In this document: positions 8,072-18,208 of the stretch, piece after piece
Layout: each line of letters opens with the position of its first letter
Numbering within the stretch: position 1 is the stretch's first letter
The notes under the pieces: model-generated
Databases searched by the model: none
The model's input: the letters and a program-made list of their open reading frames with translations, nothing else
What the model was told of the DNA's origin: nothing
Source of the DNA: Gemmatimonadaceae bacterium
GTDB lineage: Bacteria > Gemmatimonadota > Gemmatimonadetes > Gemmatimonadales > Gemmatimonadaceae
Direction: 5' to 3'
DNA: 38,139 nt
Assembly (NCBI GenBank): GCA_025362635.1
Contig: JANYFO010000030.1
Location: 1-38,139, forward strand
Position numbers and translations under genes: made by a program

Positions 8072-10666
8072 GTGCGTTTTACAACGGCACTGCCAATCGA
8101 CGACGTTCTCGGCGCGCTCACGCGCGCCTTGGCATCACACACGGCGGTGGTACTTGAAGCACCACCAGGTGCCGGGAAGACCACACGCGTTCCGTTAGCC
8201 TTACTCGACCAACCGTGGTTGCAGCAGCGGCGCATCCTAATGCTCGAACCCCGTCGCTTGGCAGCGCGTTCGGCCGCGCAGTTTATGGCGGCGACAATGA
8301 AGGACGCGGTTGGCGACACCGTCGGCTATCGCGTGCGCGGTGAAACACGTGTGTCGTCGCGCACCCGCATTGAGGTAGTCACGGAAGGCGTGCTCACGCG
8401 CATGCTTTCGACCGACCAGGCGCTAAACGACTATGGCGCGGTGCTCTTCGACGAATTTCACGAACGTTCGCTGCAAGCGGACCTGGGGCTCGCGCTGGTA
8501 CTCGAAACGCAACAGCATTTGCGCGAGGATTTGCGCATTCTTGTTATGTCGGCGACCCTCGATGGCATTGCAGTCGCACAGCTATTGGGTTCGCCCGCCA
8601 CGCCTGCCGTCGTCATTCGCAGCGAAGGCATCGCACATCCAGTCGTGACATTGTACAGGCCACCGCGCAGCGGTGATCGGATCGAGGCCACGGTAGCGCG
8701 TGTCGTGCGTGAAGCCATCGTCGCCTGCGAGGGCGATGTATTGGTGTTTCTGCCGGGCGCTGGTGAACAGCGTCGCGTGGCTGCACGACTTGCTGGTGAT
8801 ATGCTGCTCCACGATGCGTGCGCCACCGTGCATCAATTGCATGGCGCCATGCCACTCACCGCGCAGGACGCGGCAATCGCACCCGCGCCCGTCGGCACAC
8901 GAAAAATTGTGTTGACCACCAGCGTTGCCGAAACGAGTCTCACCGTTGCTGGTATTCGTGCGGTGATCGATGCCGGACTCTCGCGACTACCGCGATTTGA
9001 TGCGCGTGCAGGATTGACGCGACTGGAAACCGTGCGTGTTAGTCGCGCGTCAGCCGATCAACGTCGCGGACGCGCCGGACGTGTGGCTCCGGGGACATGC
9101 TATCGTTTATGGGATCAGCATGAAGACGCGACTCTGGTGCCACGGACGCGGCCAGAAATGCTCGATGCGGATTTATCGTCGCTCGCGCTGGAGCTGGCCG
9201 ATGCGGGCTACTACGATCCGACCGCGTTGCGGTGGATAGACGTTCCGAATGCTGGCGCGTATGCGCGTGCGTTTGAATTGCTCGCGCAGCTCGGAGCCAT
9301 CGACGCAGTCGGTCGCATCACACCGCATGGAATGCGCATGGCGATGCTCCCGCTGCAACCTCGTCTCGCGCACTTGCTGCTTGTGGCACAACAGCGCGGA
9401 CTGACACCACTTGGTGGCGACATTGCGGCACTGCTCGAAGAGCGCGATATCTTGAGCGTCTACAGTGGCGCGTTGGCCAATGGTGTAGCGCCGAGTGACT
9501 TGCGCGTACGTGTGGATGCGTTGCAGCGCGTGCATACGTCGCACGAAGTGGACGATACGTTTGCGTTCACGCTCGGCGGCGCACAAGTGAATCGTGATGC
9601 CGCGCGACGCGTGCGTCAATTGGCGAGTGAACTAACGCAACGGGTGCGCGCAACGAAGCGGACAGATGCGGTGAAAGAGGAAACGCGCACCGCGGTTGAA
9701 CATACTGGGGAATTGCTTGCGCTGGCGTTTCCTGATCGCATCGCGCACCGACGAATTGGTCGTGAACCGCGCTACTTGTTACGGAGTGGCGTTGGCGCCG
9801 CGCTTCCGCCGCACGACGCGATGCAGGACGTCGAATGGTTGGCGGTGGCGGAGCTCGACGGTGCGCCGCCCGAATACCGTATTGCGCGAGCTGCGCCAAT
9901 CACCCTCGCAGAAATTCTGGAAAACTTCGGCGAGCAGGTGGTCGGCGAACACGTGGTGGAGTGGCATGCACCGTCGCGTAGTGTTCGTGCGCGACGAAAG
10001 CGCATGTTGGGGGCGTTGGTGCTTGAGGACATCGTTGCGACTGACGCAGATGCTGCGCACGTGCAGCGCGTACTGCTCGAGGCAATTGTACGCGAGGGTG
10101 TTGCAACCCTTCCGTGGAGTGCGTTCGCTATCCAACTGCGCGCGCGCATGCTGTTTGTGCAGAGGCACGGTGATCGGTGGCCGGATGTCTCCGATGCAAC
10201 GCTTGCGGAGACGATCGCCCAGTGGCTCGGACCGCATGTACACGGGATGCGGAAGTGGTCTGAGCTTTCGGGCGTAGATTGGACGGAGGCGCTCTTGTCA
10301 CAACTTCCATGGGAGAGGCGCGCGATTTTAGACCGACTCGCACCGACGCACATAGAGGTGCCGAGCGGTTCTCGGATCGCCATTGATTACGCGAACGTCA
10401 CCGCGCCGGTACTTGCGGTCAAGCTGCAAGAAGTCTTTGGATGGACGAACACCCCGTTATTGCTTGATGGACGCGTGCCGCTCACGCTGCATTTGTTGTC
10501 GCCGGCGCAACGACCAGTCCAGGTGACGCAGGACCTCGCGGGCTTTTGGCGTACGTCCTATTTTGACGTGCGGAAAGAATTGCGCGGACGCTATCCGCGA
10601 CATCCATGGCCCGATGATCCGCTCAATGCGACCCCAACACGGCGCGCCAAGCCGCGAGGAAGTTAG
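8072..10666 (+). CDS. hrpB: ATP-dependent RNA helicase HrpB
   Basis: GTG start; VLEAPPGAGKTTRVPLALL, VTEGVLTRML, FDEFHERSLQADLGLAL, MSATLDG, TSVAETSLTVAGIRAVIDAGLSR, QRRGRAGRVAPGTCYRLW; HrpB C-terminal region. Confidence 0.95.
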   Translation: MRFTTALPIDDVLGALTRALASHTAVVLEAPPGAGKTTRVPLALLDQPWLQQRRILMLEPRRLAARSAAQFMAATMKDAVGDTVGYRVRGETRVSSRTRIEVVTEGVLTRMLSTDQALNDYGAVLFDEFHERSLQADLGLALVLETQQHLREDLRILVMSATLDGIAVAQLLGSPATPAVVIRSEGIAHPVVTLYRPPRSGDRIEATVARVVREAIVACEGDVLVFLPGAGEQRRVAARLAGDMLLHDACATVHQLHGAMPLTAQDAAIAPAPVGTRKIVLTTSVAETSLTVAGIRAVIDAGLSRLPRFDARAGLTRLETVRVSRASADQRRGRAGRVAPGTCYRLWDQHEDATLVPRTRPEMLDADLSSLALELADAGYYDPTALRWIDVPNAGAYARAFELLAQLGAIDAVGRITPHGMRMAMLPLQPRLAHLLLVAQQRGLTPLGGDIAALLEERDILSVYSGALANGVAPSDLRVRVDALQRVHTSHEVDDTFAFTLGGAQVNRDAARRVRQLASELTQRVRATKRTDAVKEETRTAVEHTGELLALAFPDRIAHRRIGREPRYLLRSGVGAALPPHDAMQDVEWLAVAELDGAPPEYRIARAAPITLAEILENFGEQVVGEHVVEWHAPSRSVRARRKRMLGALVLEDIVATDADAAHVQRVLLEAIVREGVATLPWSAFAIQLRARMLFVQRHGDRWPDVSDATLAETIAQWLGPHVHGMRKWSELSGVDWTEALLSQLPWERRAILDRLAPTHIEVPSGSRIAIDYANVTAPVLAVKLQEVFGWTNTPLLLDGRVPLTLHLLSPAQRPVQVTQDLAGFWRTSYFDVRKELRGRYPRHPWPDDPLNATPTRRAKPRGS

Positions 10667-10722
10667 TTTTCCAATCCCCTTGGTTTGCCCGCGTTTCTGC
10701 TCTTTGGCATGCATCATTCTCG

Positions 10723-11757
10723 ATGAATCGTTCTCGCTGGCTCATTACCGGTCTGTCATTTGCGCTGATGTTTGGCGCGTCGGTGTGGGTGGTCGCAACC
10801 AACTGGCCGACTGGTGGAATGCCAACGCTGGCGTGGAGCGCGCACGGCGCGGCGTTGCTTGCGGCCATGCTCGAAGTGATGACGCGCTCGCTCAAAATAC
10901 AAGCCTCCGCCTACGCGGTCGGATTGCCGCTGCGATTCGGAACGGCGCTGCGCGTCTGTCTTGGTGGTGATTTTGCGGCGTCAATCACGCCCGCGCGATC
11001 CGGCGCCGAGCCCGCACGATTTCTTGTGCTTGCCGAAAGCGGCATGGGCGCGGCGGGTCGCGTGTTAGTGCTGTTTCTTGAGTTGTTTCTAGAAATGTGC
11101 TCGCTGGCAATTGTGTGTCTGCTGCTTGCGTGGGCGTTCCACGGACGCGGCGCGTCGATTGGCGGACTGCTTGGACTCGTAGGTGGGTACAGTACGGCGG
11201 TGCTTGGAGCGGGCGCGATTGGATTACTGTTAGCGCGGCGCAACGCCAACGGACCACCGCCAGCGTGGGCGTCGCGTATTGGTCTTGGTGCAGCGCGCTG
11301 GCGTGGCATTCAGCGTACACTGCGCCAATTGCGCAGCTCGGTCGAGGCATTGCGCACCGCTAACCCACGGTTGATGAGCATCGCTGCGGTAGGATCAATC
11401 CTGCACGTGCTCTTCAAGGTGTCCACCTTACCGCTACTCGTGTACCTCGGCGATCGCTCTTTTCCGTTGACGATGGACTCACTCGCACCGCTCGTATTAT
11501 GGCCGCTCGCATTGTTTTACGGCGGCGTTGTTGTGCCAGCACCTGGCGGCGGCGGCTTCATTGAAGGTGCATTTGCGGCAACATTAAAAGATGCGATTCC
11601 ACCAGGCATTTTTGCGGCGACGTTGATCTGGTGGCGTTTTTATACATTCTATTTGTACATCGTTGTGGGCGGTATTGCGGCAGGTAACGCCGCGTTGCGA
11701 GCCATTCGTCGCAAAGACGACGGTGAGCAGTTATCGCAGAACGGGTCTCGCTCGTGA
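10723..11757 (+). CDS. lysylphosphatidylglycerol synthase TM-region / flippase-like (UPF0104) membrane protein
   Basis: 344 aa polytopic protein; GGDFAASITPARSGAEPARFLVLAESG and VVPAPGGGGFIEGAFAATL match the UPF0104/YbhN family pattern. Confidence 0.85.
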   Translation: MNRSRWLITGLSFALMFGASVWVVATNWPTGGMPTLAWSAHGAALLAAMLEVMTRSLKIQASAYAVGLPLRFGTALRVCLGGDFAASITPARSGAEPARFLVLAESGMGAAGRVLVLFLELFLEMCSLAIVCLLLAWAFHGRGASIGGLLGLVGGYSTAVLGAGAIGLLLARRNANGPPPAWASRIGLGAARWRGIQRTLRQLRSSVEALRTANPRLMSIAAVGSILHVLFKVSTLPLLVYLGDRSFPLTMDSLAPLVLWPLALFYGGVVVPAPGGGGFIEGAFAATLKDAIPPGIFAATLIWWRFYTFYLYIVVGGIAAGNAALRAIRRKDDGEQLSQNGSRS

Positions 11758-12701
11758 CGGACGTCGAACGTATCTCGTCAGTCGCGGTCGCACCTCGCAA
11801 GGCTACCCGCGTGCAACTTGTATTGGGCTTTGCGTGCATCTATGTGGTGTGGGGGTCGACCTACCTCGCCATTCGTTTTGGTATTGCCACCATTCCGCCG
11901 TTCATCATGGGCGCGGTGCGGTTTCTCATTGCCGGAACAGCGCTGTATGCATGGAGTCGTGCGCGCGGTGCGCCCAAACCGTCACGTGTGGAATGGCGCA
12001 ACTCCGCCATCATAGGCGCGCTCTTGCTCTTTGTCGGCAATGGCGCGGTCTCGTGGGCCGAGCAACGAGTGAGTTCTGGAATGACCTCATTGTTGGTGTC
12101 GACGGTGCCGTTGTGGGTGGTGCTCTGCGAACTGTGGGAAGGTACGAAGCCTCGTCTGCTGCAACTATTTGGCGTTGGTATTGGGCTGATGGGTGTCGCG
12201 TTGTTGGTGTTGCCGACTGACGGAAAGTTGTCCAGTGCTGCTGTTGATCCATTGGGTGCGTTGGTGTTGGCTATCGGTTCGCTCTCGTGGACCATCGGTT
12301 CGTTGTATTCACGACGTGCGGTGCTGGCCAAACCGGCGACGATCGCCATTGCGATGCAGATGTTGTTCGGTGGTGTCTTGTTGTTGGGCTTGGCCGCTCT
12401 GACCGGTGAATTTCACAATCTCAATGTGGCGAACATATCGATGCGTTCGATGTGGGCGCTGCTCTATCTGATCGTTTTTGGGTCGCTGGTCGGGTTTAGC
12501 ACGTACATGTGGTTGCTCAGCGTGGCGAGTCCAGCGGCAGTAGGTACGTACGCGTATGTGAATCCGGTTGTGGCGGTGTTGCTCGGCGTGGCATTCGCCG
12601 GCGAGCACCTTCCGCCGCAGGCGATTGTCGCAATGCTGATCATCGTGGGTGGCGTCGCCATGGTGTCGCTGGCGCCTCGATTTGCACGACTATTGACCTA
12701 A
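11754..12701 (+). CDS. EamA/DMT-family exporter (YedA-like)
   Basis: GTG start overlapping the previous stop (GTGA); CIYVVWGSTYLAIRFGIATIPPFIMGAVRFLIAG and two-fold repeated EamA architecture. Confidence 0.9.
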   Translation: MTDVERISSVAVAPRKATRVQLVLGFACIYVVWGSTYLAIRFGIATIPPFIMGAVRFLIAGTALYAWSRARGAPKPSRVEWRNSAIIGALLLFVGNGAVSWAEQRVSSGMTSLLVSTVPLWVVLCELWEGTKPRLLQLFGVGIGLMGVALLVLPTDGKLSSAAVDPLGALVLAIGSLSWTIGSLYSRRAVLAKPATIAIAMQMLFGGVLLLGLAALTGEFHNLNVANISMRSMWALLYLIVFGSLVGFSTYMWLLSVASPAAVGTYAYVNPVVAVLLGVAFAGEHLPPQAIVAMLIIVGGVAMVSLAPRFARLLT

Positions 12702-12778
12702 ACGAATCCCGGGGCGGAGTTGTGCGTATGGCAACATGGTGACGGGTTGCACTTCATTTATTACGCGGGGACAGCATC

Positions 12779-13141
12779 ATGCGCACGCATATCAAGATTG
12801 TCGCCATCGTGAATATTTTTTACAGCGCGATGGGTATCCTTGCGGCTGTGGCGGCGTTATTCGGCGGGATGTTTGGCGGATTGATGTCGCACGGTCTGAT
12901 AGGGTTAATGGTTGGCACGGTGAGCGGTGTTGTGGTTGCGCTGCTGATCGGCGCGCTTAGCGTGTTCGGGTTTATTGCGGGCGTCGGCTTGCTGAATTTT
13001 CGGCCGTGGGCGCGTAACGTGGTCATTTTCGTGTCGGTGCTGCGACTTTTTCGTTGGCCGATGGGTACACTCTTTGGCGGTTACTCATTGTGGGTACTGC
13101 TCAACGATGAGACGCGTCAGATGTTTAGCAATCGCGTGTAG
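12779..13141 (+). CDS. small integral membrane protein
   Basis: 120 aa, hydrophobic helices, NFRPWARNVVIFVSVLRLFRWPMGTLFGGYSLWVLLNDET; typical small predicted membrane protein pattern. Confidence 0.75.
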   Translation: MRTHIKIVAIVNIFYSAMGILAAVAALFGGMFGGLMSHGLIGLMVGTVSGVVVALLIGALSVFGFIAGVGLLNFRPWARNVVIFVSVLRLFRWPMGTLFGGYSLWVLLNDETRQMFSNRV

Positions 13142-13174
13142 GATGGCGTAGTGTGTCAGACCATGCGGTAAGTA

Positions 13175-13209
13175 ACGGGGAGCATCGCAACGGCGGTGCC
13201 CCCCGTTTT
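13175..13209 (+). terminator. candidate rho-independent terminator
   Basis: ACGGGGAGCA tcgcaacggcgg TGCCCCCCGT: 10-bp stem with one mismatch followed by TTT, 33 bp after the stop at 13141. Confidence 0.6.
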
Positions 13210-13350
13210 GTTGCTGCTGTTCGCAACCGCGTCCTGCCGTTGTTGGTTACGCCGTGCTGTTCATCCACGAATCCAATGCACAATGCAGTCATACTTCCCC
13301 GCGAGCGGCGTCGACGCTAGCCTATCTGTTGTGATGATTGTCCTGCCACC

Positions 13351-15459
13351 ATGACTGATTCGACGCCCGGCTCACCGCATCTCACGGTTGTACAACATCG
13401 CGTGATGCATGCGCTTGCGCGATGTATTCTGATCGGCGCACCGGCATCGTCAGAAACGCTCGCCGAACTTATTGCGCGATGTGACTCGCGGCTCGGCGCG
13501 CTGCCACCACATCGACGCGCGGCGTTTAGTACGGCGGTCAATGTGCTGGGTAGTCGCGTTGGCGTATTGCTGGCGATTCATCGCGCGATTCCGTTCGCTG
13601 CTTTATCGCTTTTCGAACAAACGCGTTGCTTCACGGCGTGGGGTGAATCACGCATCCCGCAATTGCGTTCTGCCTATCAAGCGGTACGTCGTCTTGTGCT
13701 GGCCGTGCACTATGCGCGCCCCGAAGTGGCTGCGGCGATTGGCTACGCTGGGCCACTGCACCTACGCGCACCACAGGTTGCGTGGAAAGGTCCACTCGCG
13801 GGCATCACAATCGACGGCGAACCTGTCGCGCGCGGCGCGCGTGCGCTCCCCGGCGTGATTGCCCCATCGCCCTTGCCGCGCGGTGTTGTGACCGCGCATT
13901 CGATGCGTAACGACATTCATCGACGCGCCGATGCCGTGGTGATCGGCAGTGGCGCCGGTGGTGCTGTCACCGCGGCACGTCTCGCCGAAGCGGGTTACGA
14001 CGTGGTCATCGTGGAAGAAGGTGGCTACTACACGAGCGCTGATTTCAACGAAGAGGAAGCGGCGTTAACTGAGCGATTGTATGCCGACGGTGCGATGCGC
14101 ACGACCGACGATCTGTCGATTGCGCTTGTCCAAGGCAATACGGTGGGTGGGTCGACGACGGTCAATTGGATGATGATGCTGCGCACACCGCCATATGTCC
14201 TTGAGCAATGGGCGCGTGAATATGGCGTATACGGGATGCAGCCAGCAGACATGGCCCCGGTGTTTGCGCGCATCGAAGCTGCAGTACATTCGCGTGTCGT
14301 CCCGAACGATGCGCACTCACCGAACAATCGTATTGTGCTCGATGGTGCGGCGGCCCTTGGTTGGCGTGCGTCGGCGGCAGCGATCAACGCGAATGGGTGT
14401 CTGCGCTGTGGATTCTGCGGCGTCGGATGTCGCCACAATGCCAAACAGTCAACGTTGGTCACGTACGTACCACGCGCGCTTGCGGCCGGAGCCACAGTAC
14501 ACGCCAATGCGCACGTCACACGCGTGGAGATTCGTGAACGTGATCGTGGCACGGGCACGGGGACGGGGACGCCACCGCTGAAGCGCATTCATGCGGTTGT
14601 GCGCGACGCACAATGGAATACGACACCACGCACGCTCACGATCGCCGCACCGTTGGTTGTGGTCGCCGGTGGAGCTATTGGAACGCCGCTCCTGTTGCAA
14701 CGCTCCGGATTCGGCGGCGGTGGCGTTGGCCACTGGCTGCGGTTGCATCCCACCACCGCGATCGTGGGTGCCTATAATCGCGAAATTGTCACGAGCACCG
14801 GCATTCCACTCACGACCATGTGCGACGAATTTATTCGCTGGAACAACAGCGACTATGGATTCTGGATTGAGTGCCCACCGATGCATCCGTCGTTCACCGC
14901 TGCTGCAAGTCCCGGGTTTGGTCAGGCGCACGCACAACAAATGCGCAGCGCGAATCAATCCGGCGTACTGATCGCGCTCACGCGGGACGGTGCAACTACG
15001 GCTCACTCGAGTGGGTCTGTCACCACGGATCGCGCGGGACGTTCGCACATTCGGTACGCACTCAGCGTGACTGATCAGGTGCGCGTGCGGGCCTCGATTC
15101 GCGCGTCGGCACGCATGCATTTGGCTGCCGGAGCGACCGAGGTCCGCACGTTTCACACAACCGCCGTGCGTATCCGTCGCGAGGCAGATCTTGCCCAGCT
15201 CGAAACAGCCTCGTTGGCACCAAATCGCGTCGGGCTCTTCTCCGCGCACGTAAATGGCACGTGCCGGATGGGCGTAAACCCACGGACGAGCGGCGCCACA
15301 CCGGAGGGCGAGCGTCACGGGGTGCGTGGTCTGTACATTGCAGACGGTTCACTGCTGCCGACCGCGTTGGGCGTCAACCCGCAGGAAACCATCATGGCCG
15401 TGACCAGCGTACTCGCCGACCGCATGGCGATTCGACATCTCGGTATTACGCGCGCGTAG
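13351..15459 (+). CDS. GMC-family oxidoreductase (long-chain alcohol oxidase-like) with N-terminal extension
   Basis: FAD motif ADAVVIGSGAGGAVTAARLAEAGYDVVIVEEGG; Cys motif NGCLRCGFCGVGCRHNAKQSTLVTYVPRA; C-terminal GTCRMG...GLYIADGSLLPTALGVNPQETIMA. Confidence 0.92.
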   Translation: MTDSTPGSPHLTVVQHRVMHALARCILIGAPASSETLAELIARCDSRLGALPPHRRAAFSTAVNVLGSRVGVLLAIHRAIPFAALSLFEQTRCFTAWGESRIPQLRSAYQAVRRLVLAVHYARPEVAAAIGYAGPLHLRAPQVAWKGPLAGITIDGEPVARGARALPGVIAPSPLPRGVVTAHSMRNDIHRRADAVVIGSGAGGAVTAARLAEAGYDVVIVEEGGYYTSADFNEEEAALTERLYADGAMRTTDDLSIALVQGNTVGGSTTVNWMMMLRTPPYVLEQWAREYGVYGMQPADMAPVFARIEAAVHSRVVPNDAHSPNNRIVLDGAAALGWRASAAAINANGCLRCGFCGVGCRHNAKQSTLVTYVPRALAAGATVHANAHVTRVEIRERDRGTGTGTGTPPLKRIHAVVRDAQWNTTPRTLTIAAPLVVVAGGAIGTPLLLQRSGFGGGGVGHWLRLHPTTAIVGAYNREIVTSTGIPLTTMCDEFIRWNNSDYGFWIECPPMHPSFTAAASPGFGQAHAQQMRSANQSGVLIALTRDGATTAHSSGSVTTDRAGRSHIRYALSVTDQVRVRASIRASARMHLAAGATEVRTFHTTAVRIRREADLAQLETASLAPNRVGLFSAHVNGTCRMGVNPRTSGATPEGERHGVRGLYIADGSLLPTALGVNPQETIMAVTSVLADRMAIRHLGITRA

Positions 15460-15473
15460 GTTTGGAGAGACGG

Positions 15474-16043
15474 ATGAGCGGTAAGGGTGAAAAAAAGCGA
15501 CGCCGCGCACTTGATGCGTACAGTCGACTACAACGTGCCGCTGCCCTGTCTGCTGCGCGCGTTGAACACGCCGTACATCCCTTTGGTCTCTCCGCGTCGC
15601 AGTTTGGCGTGCTTGACACATTGGCCGCGCGCGGCTCCGTGCATCAGCAAGAACTGGCCGAAGCGCTTGGCCGAAGCAAAGCGCAAATGACGGCGATAAT
15701 TGATGCGCTTGAAGCACGGGCGTTAGTGCGTCGTGAACGGCACGCCACGGATCGTCGATTCATCACCATCCATCTCACGTCGGCCGGTCGCGATCTTCTC
15801 ACGGACGCGACGCCCGTTCGATCGGCCGCGATTGTCACGCTCATGTCGGAACTGAGCGGCGAGCAGCGCGCCCGTCTCGCGCGTTTGTGTCGACGATTGC
15901 TGCGAGTTCTCGATCCGAAAAATGACGAACAAGACACCGATGATGCAGACGACCCTGGAACAAGTGCCGGGACTGCAGTAGCAATCGTACCAACAACGAT
16001 CATCACGCCCTCCACCGAACTTCCTTCACCTTCGACAAATTGA
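15474..16043 (+). CDS. MarR family transcriptional regulator
   Basis: ATG at 15474 preceded by GGAGAGACGG; LSASQFGVLDTLAARGSVHQQELAEALGRSKAQMTAIIDALEARALVRRERHATDRRFITIHLTSAGRDLL, wHTH of MarR. Confidence 0.92.
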   Translation: MSGKGEKKRRRALDAYSRLQRAAALSAARVEHAVHPFGLSASQFGVLDTLAARGSVHQQELAEALGRSKAQMTAIIDALEARALVRRERHATDRRFITIHLTSAGRDLLTDATPVRSAAIVTLMSELSGEQRARLARLCRRLLRVLDPKNDEQDTDDADDPGTSAGTAVAIVPTTIITPSTELPSPSTN

Positions 16044-16045
16044 TC

Positions 16046-17209
16046 ATGGCCGGACGGCACTTCCTGCAGATTCCGGGGCCAACCCCCGTACCTGATCGCC
16101 TGCTGCGCGCAATGAACCGCCAGCAAGAAGACCATCGCTCCTCCGCCTTTCCAGCACTCACGCGATCGATTCTCTCGCGATTGCCGCAGATTATCAATCA
16201 AACAAACGGCCAGTGTTTCGTTTTCCCCGCCTCGGGCTCGGCGATGTGGGAAGCATCACTAGTGAATACGCTCGATTCTGGCGCGCGACTGTTGGCCGTA
16301 CGGTTTGGGCAGTTCTCGCACCTGTACATCCAGACGGCGCGTGCACTTGGGTTTTCGGTTGACGTGATTGAAGTGCCGTGGGGTGAAGCGGCGCCCACGG
16401 ACAAAATTGAAGCAGCACTCCGTGCGGACACCGCACATGCGTATCAAGGATTGCTGCTCGTACATAACGAAACGGCGACCGGCGTGACGAATGATGTTGG
16501 TGCAGTGCGCGCGGCGATGGACCGCGCAAAACATCCCGCACTGCTGTACGTGGACGGGGTGAGCTCGATCGCGAGTCTTGAATTTCAGTTCGATCAATGG
16601 GGCGTTGACCTCGCGATCACCGGTTCGCAAAAGGGATTTATGCTCCCGGGTGGACTTGGCATTCTGGCTGTGAGTGCGAAGGCACTGACGCGCGTCGCGA
16701 CTGCGACATCGTCGCGTGCATACTTTGATCTTCGTCCGATGCGCGAACAAAACGAGCGCGGCTATTTTCCATCAACGCCCGCCATTTCTCTCTTGTTTGG
16801 CCTCGACGAATCGCTCACGATGTTGCTAGAAGAAGGGATGCCGGCGGTCGCCGCGCGCCATCGACGACTCGCGACTGGCGTGCGCGCAGCCGTGACGCAG
16901 TGGGGACTCGCACAGTGTGCGCGTCGTCCGGAGATCGCGTCAAATACGCTCACCGCGGTCATGGTGCCGGACGGCATCGACTCGGCACGCATCGTCGATA
17001 TCGCCTTTCGTCGGTACGACATTTCCCTCGGCGCCGGACTCGGCGAAATTGCGGGCAAAGTCTTTCGCATCGGGCATTTGGGTGACACAAACGCGCTCAC
17101 GCTTGCGGGCGCGTTAGCGGGTGTCGAAATGGCGCTGCTCGATGCCGGCGTGCCACTGACACTGGGTGAAGGCGTTGGTGCCGCGCTCGCTCATTGGCGC
17201 GTCGCGTGA
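16046..17209 (+). CDS. PLP-dependent alanine/serine--glyoxylate aminotransferase family protein
   Basis: GRHFLQIPGPTPVPDRLLRAMNRQQEDHRSSAF; LLYVDGVSSIASLEFQFDQWGVDLAITGSQKGFMLPGGLG (PLP lysine in GSQKG). Confidence 0.92.
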   Translation: MAGRHFLQIPGPTPVPDRLLRAMNRQQEDHRSSAFPALTRSILSRLPQIINQTNGQCFVFPASGSAMWEASLVNTLDSGARLLAVRFGQFSHLYIQTARALGFSVDVIEVPWGEAAPTDKIEAALRADTAHAYQGLLLVHNETATGVTNDVGAVRAAMDRAKHPALLYVDGVSSIASLEFQFDQWGVDLAITGSQKGFMLPGGLGILAVSAKALTRVATATSSRAYFDLRPMREQNERGYFPSTPAISLLFGLDESLTMLLEEGMPAVAARHRRLATGVRAAVTQWGLAQCARRPEIASNTLTAVMVPDGIDSARIVDIAFRRYDISLGAGLGEIAGKVFRIGHLGDTNALTLAGALAGVEMALLDAGVPLTLGEGVGAALAHWRVA

Positions 17210-18204
17210 GTGCCTCGTCGGAACGTCCCATTGTGCTCGTCACGCGGAAGTTGCCCGCAAGCATCGAAACAGAAGTGGTGGCGCTCTATGATGCACGTCT
17301 CAATCGCACAGACGTGGCGCTTGCATCCGAGCAACTCACGGCAGCGCTGCGTCAAGCAGACATTATTTTTTGCACGGTCACCGATGCTATCCGCGCTGAA
17401 CAGTTGGGTGGTGGTGGCATACGTACAAAACTCATTGCGAATTTTGGCGTTGGCGTAAATCACATCGACCTCGATGCGGCAAAGCGTGCCGGCATTATGG
17501 TGACGAACACTCCCGATGTGCTGACGGAAGACACCGCAGATCTCGCCATCGGGTTGATGCTGATGATTATGCGGCGCATGGGCGAGGGCGAACGCCACGT
17601 GCGCACTGGCGCGTGGTCGGGATGGCGCCCCACGCACATGGTGGGTAGTAGTCCGCGCGGGAAGACGTTGGGTGTGATTGGCTACGGACGTATCGGACGC
17701 GCCGTGGCGCGTCACGCGGCGAGCGCGTTCGGTATGCACGTGCTCTGGTACGCGCCGCGCGATCCACGCATCGAAGATGCAGCATCCGCCGGACCGATCA
17801 ACGCGGAACGCGCAACAACGCTAGACGAGCTGCTGCAACGCTCGGACGTTGTCTCACTGCACTGCCCATCAACGGCGGACACGAAGCATTTAATCAACGC
17901 GGATCGCTTACGCATGATGAAAGGCAGCGCATATCTCATCAACACCGCGCGCGGTGACATCATCGATGAGTGGGCGTTGGCGAGCGCATTACGCGACCAA
18001 GTCATCGCGGGTGCGGGACTCGACGTATATGAGTTTGAACCGTCGGTGGTCGCTGACTTAAAAGAGATGGAAAACGTGGTGTTGCTGCCGCATTTAGGCA
18101 GCGCAACAATCGAAACACGCACGGCGATGGGCGAGCGCGCACTCAGAAACATCGCCGCGTTCGTCGCTGGTGACGTGCCACCAGATGTCGTGGTCCGACC
18201 ATAA
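17206..18204 (+). CDS. D-isomer-specific 2-hydroxyacid dehydrogenase (glyoxylate/hydroxypyruvate reductase-like)
   Basis: GTG start overlapping upstream TGA (GTGA); IANFGVGVNHIDLDAAKRAGIMVTNTPDVLTEDTADLAIGLML, KTLGVIGYGRIGRAVARHA, NTARGDIIDEWALASAL, LLPHLGSATIETR. Confidence 0.94.
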   Translation: MSASSERPIVLVTRKLPASIETEVVALYDARLNRTDVALASEQLTAALRQADIIFCTVTDAIRAEQLGGGGIRTKLIANFGVGVNHIDLDAAKRAGIMVTNTPDVLTEDTADLAIGLMLMIMRRMGEGERHVRTGAWSGWRPTHMVGSSPRGKTLGVIGYGRIGRAVARHAASAFGMHVLWYAPRDPRIEDAASAGPINAERATTLDELLQRSDVVSLHCPSTADTKHLINADRLRMMKGSAYLINTARGDIIDEWALASALRDQVIAGAGLDVYEFEPSVVADLKEMENVVLLPHLGSATIETRTAMGERALRNIAAFVAGDVPPDVVVRP

Positions 18205-18208
18205 CATC

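Noticed and set aside
14449-15318. 289 aa minus-strand ORF
   Set aside because: Antisense to the well-supported GMC oxidoreductase, Arg/Cys/His-rich, no recognisable family.
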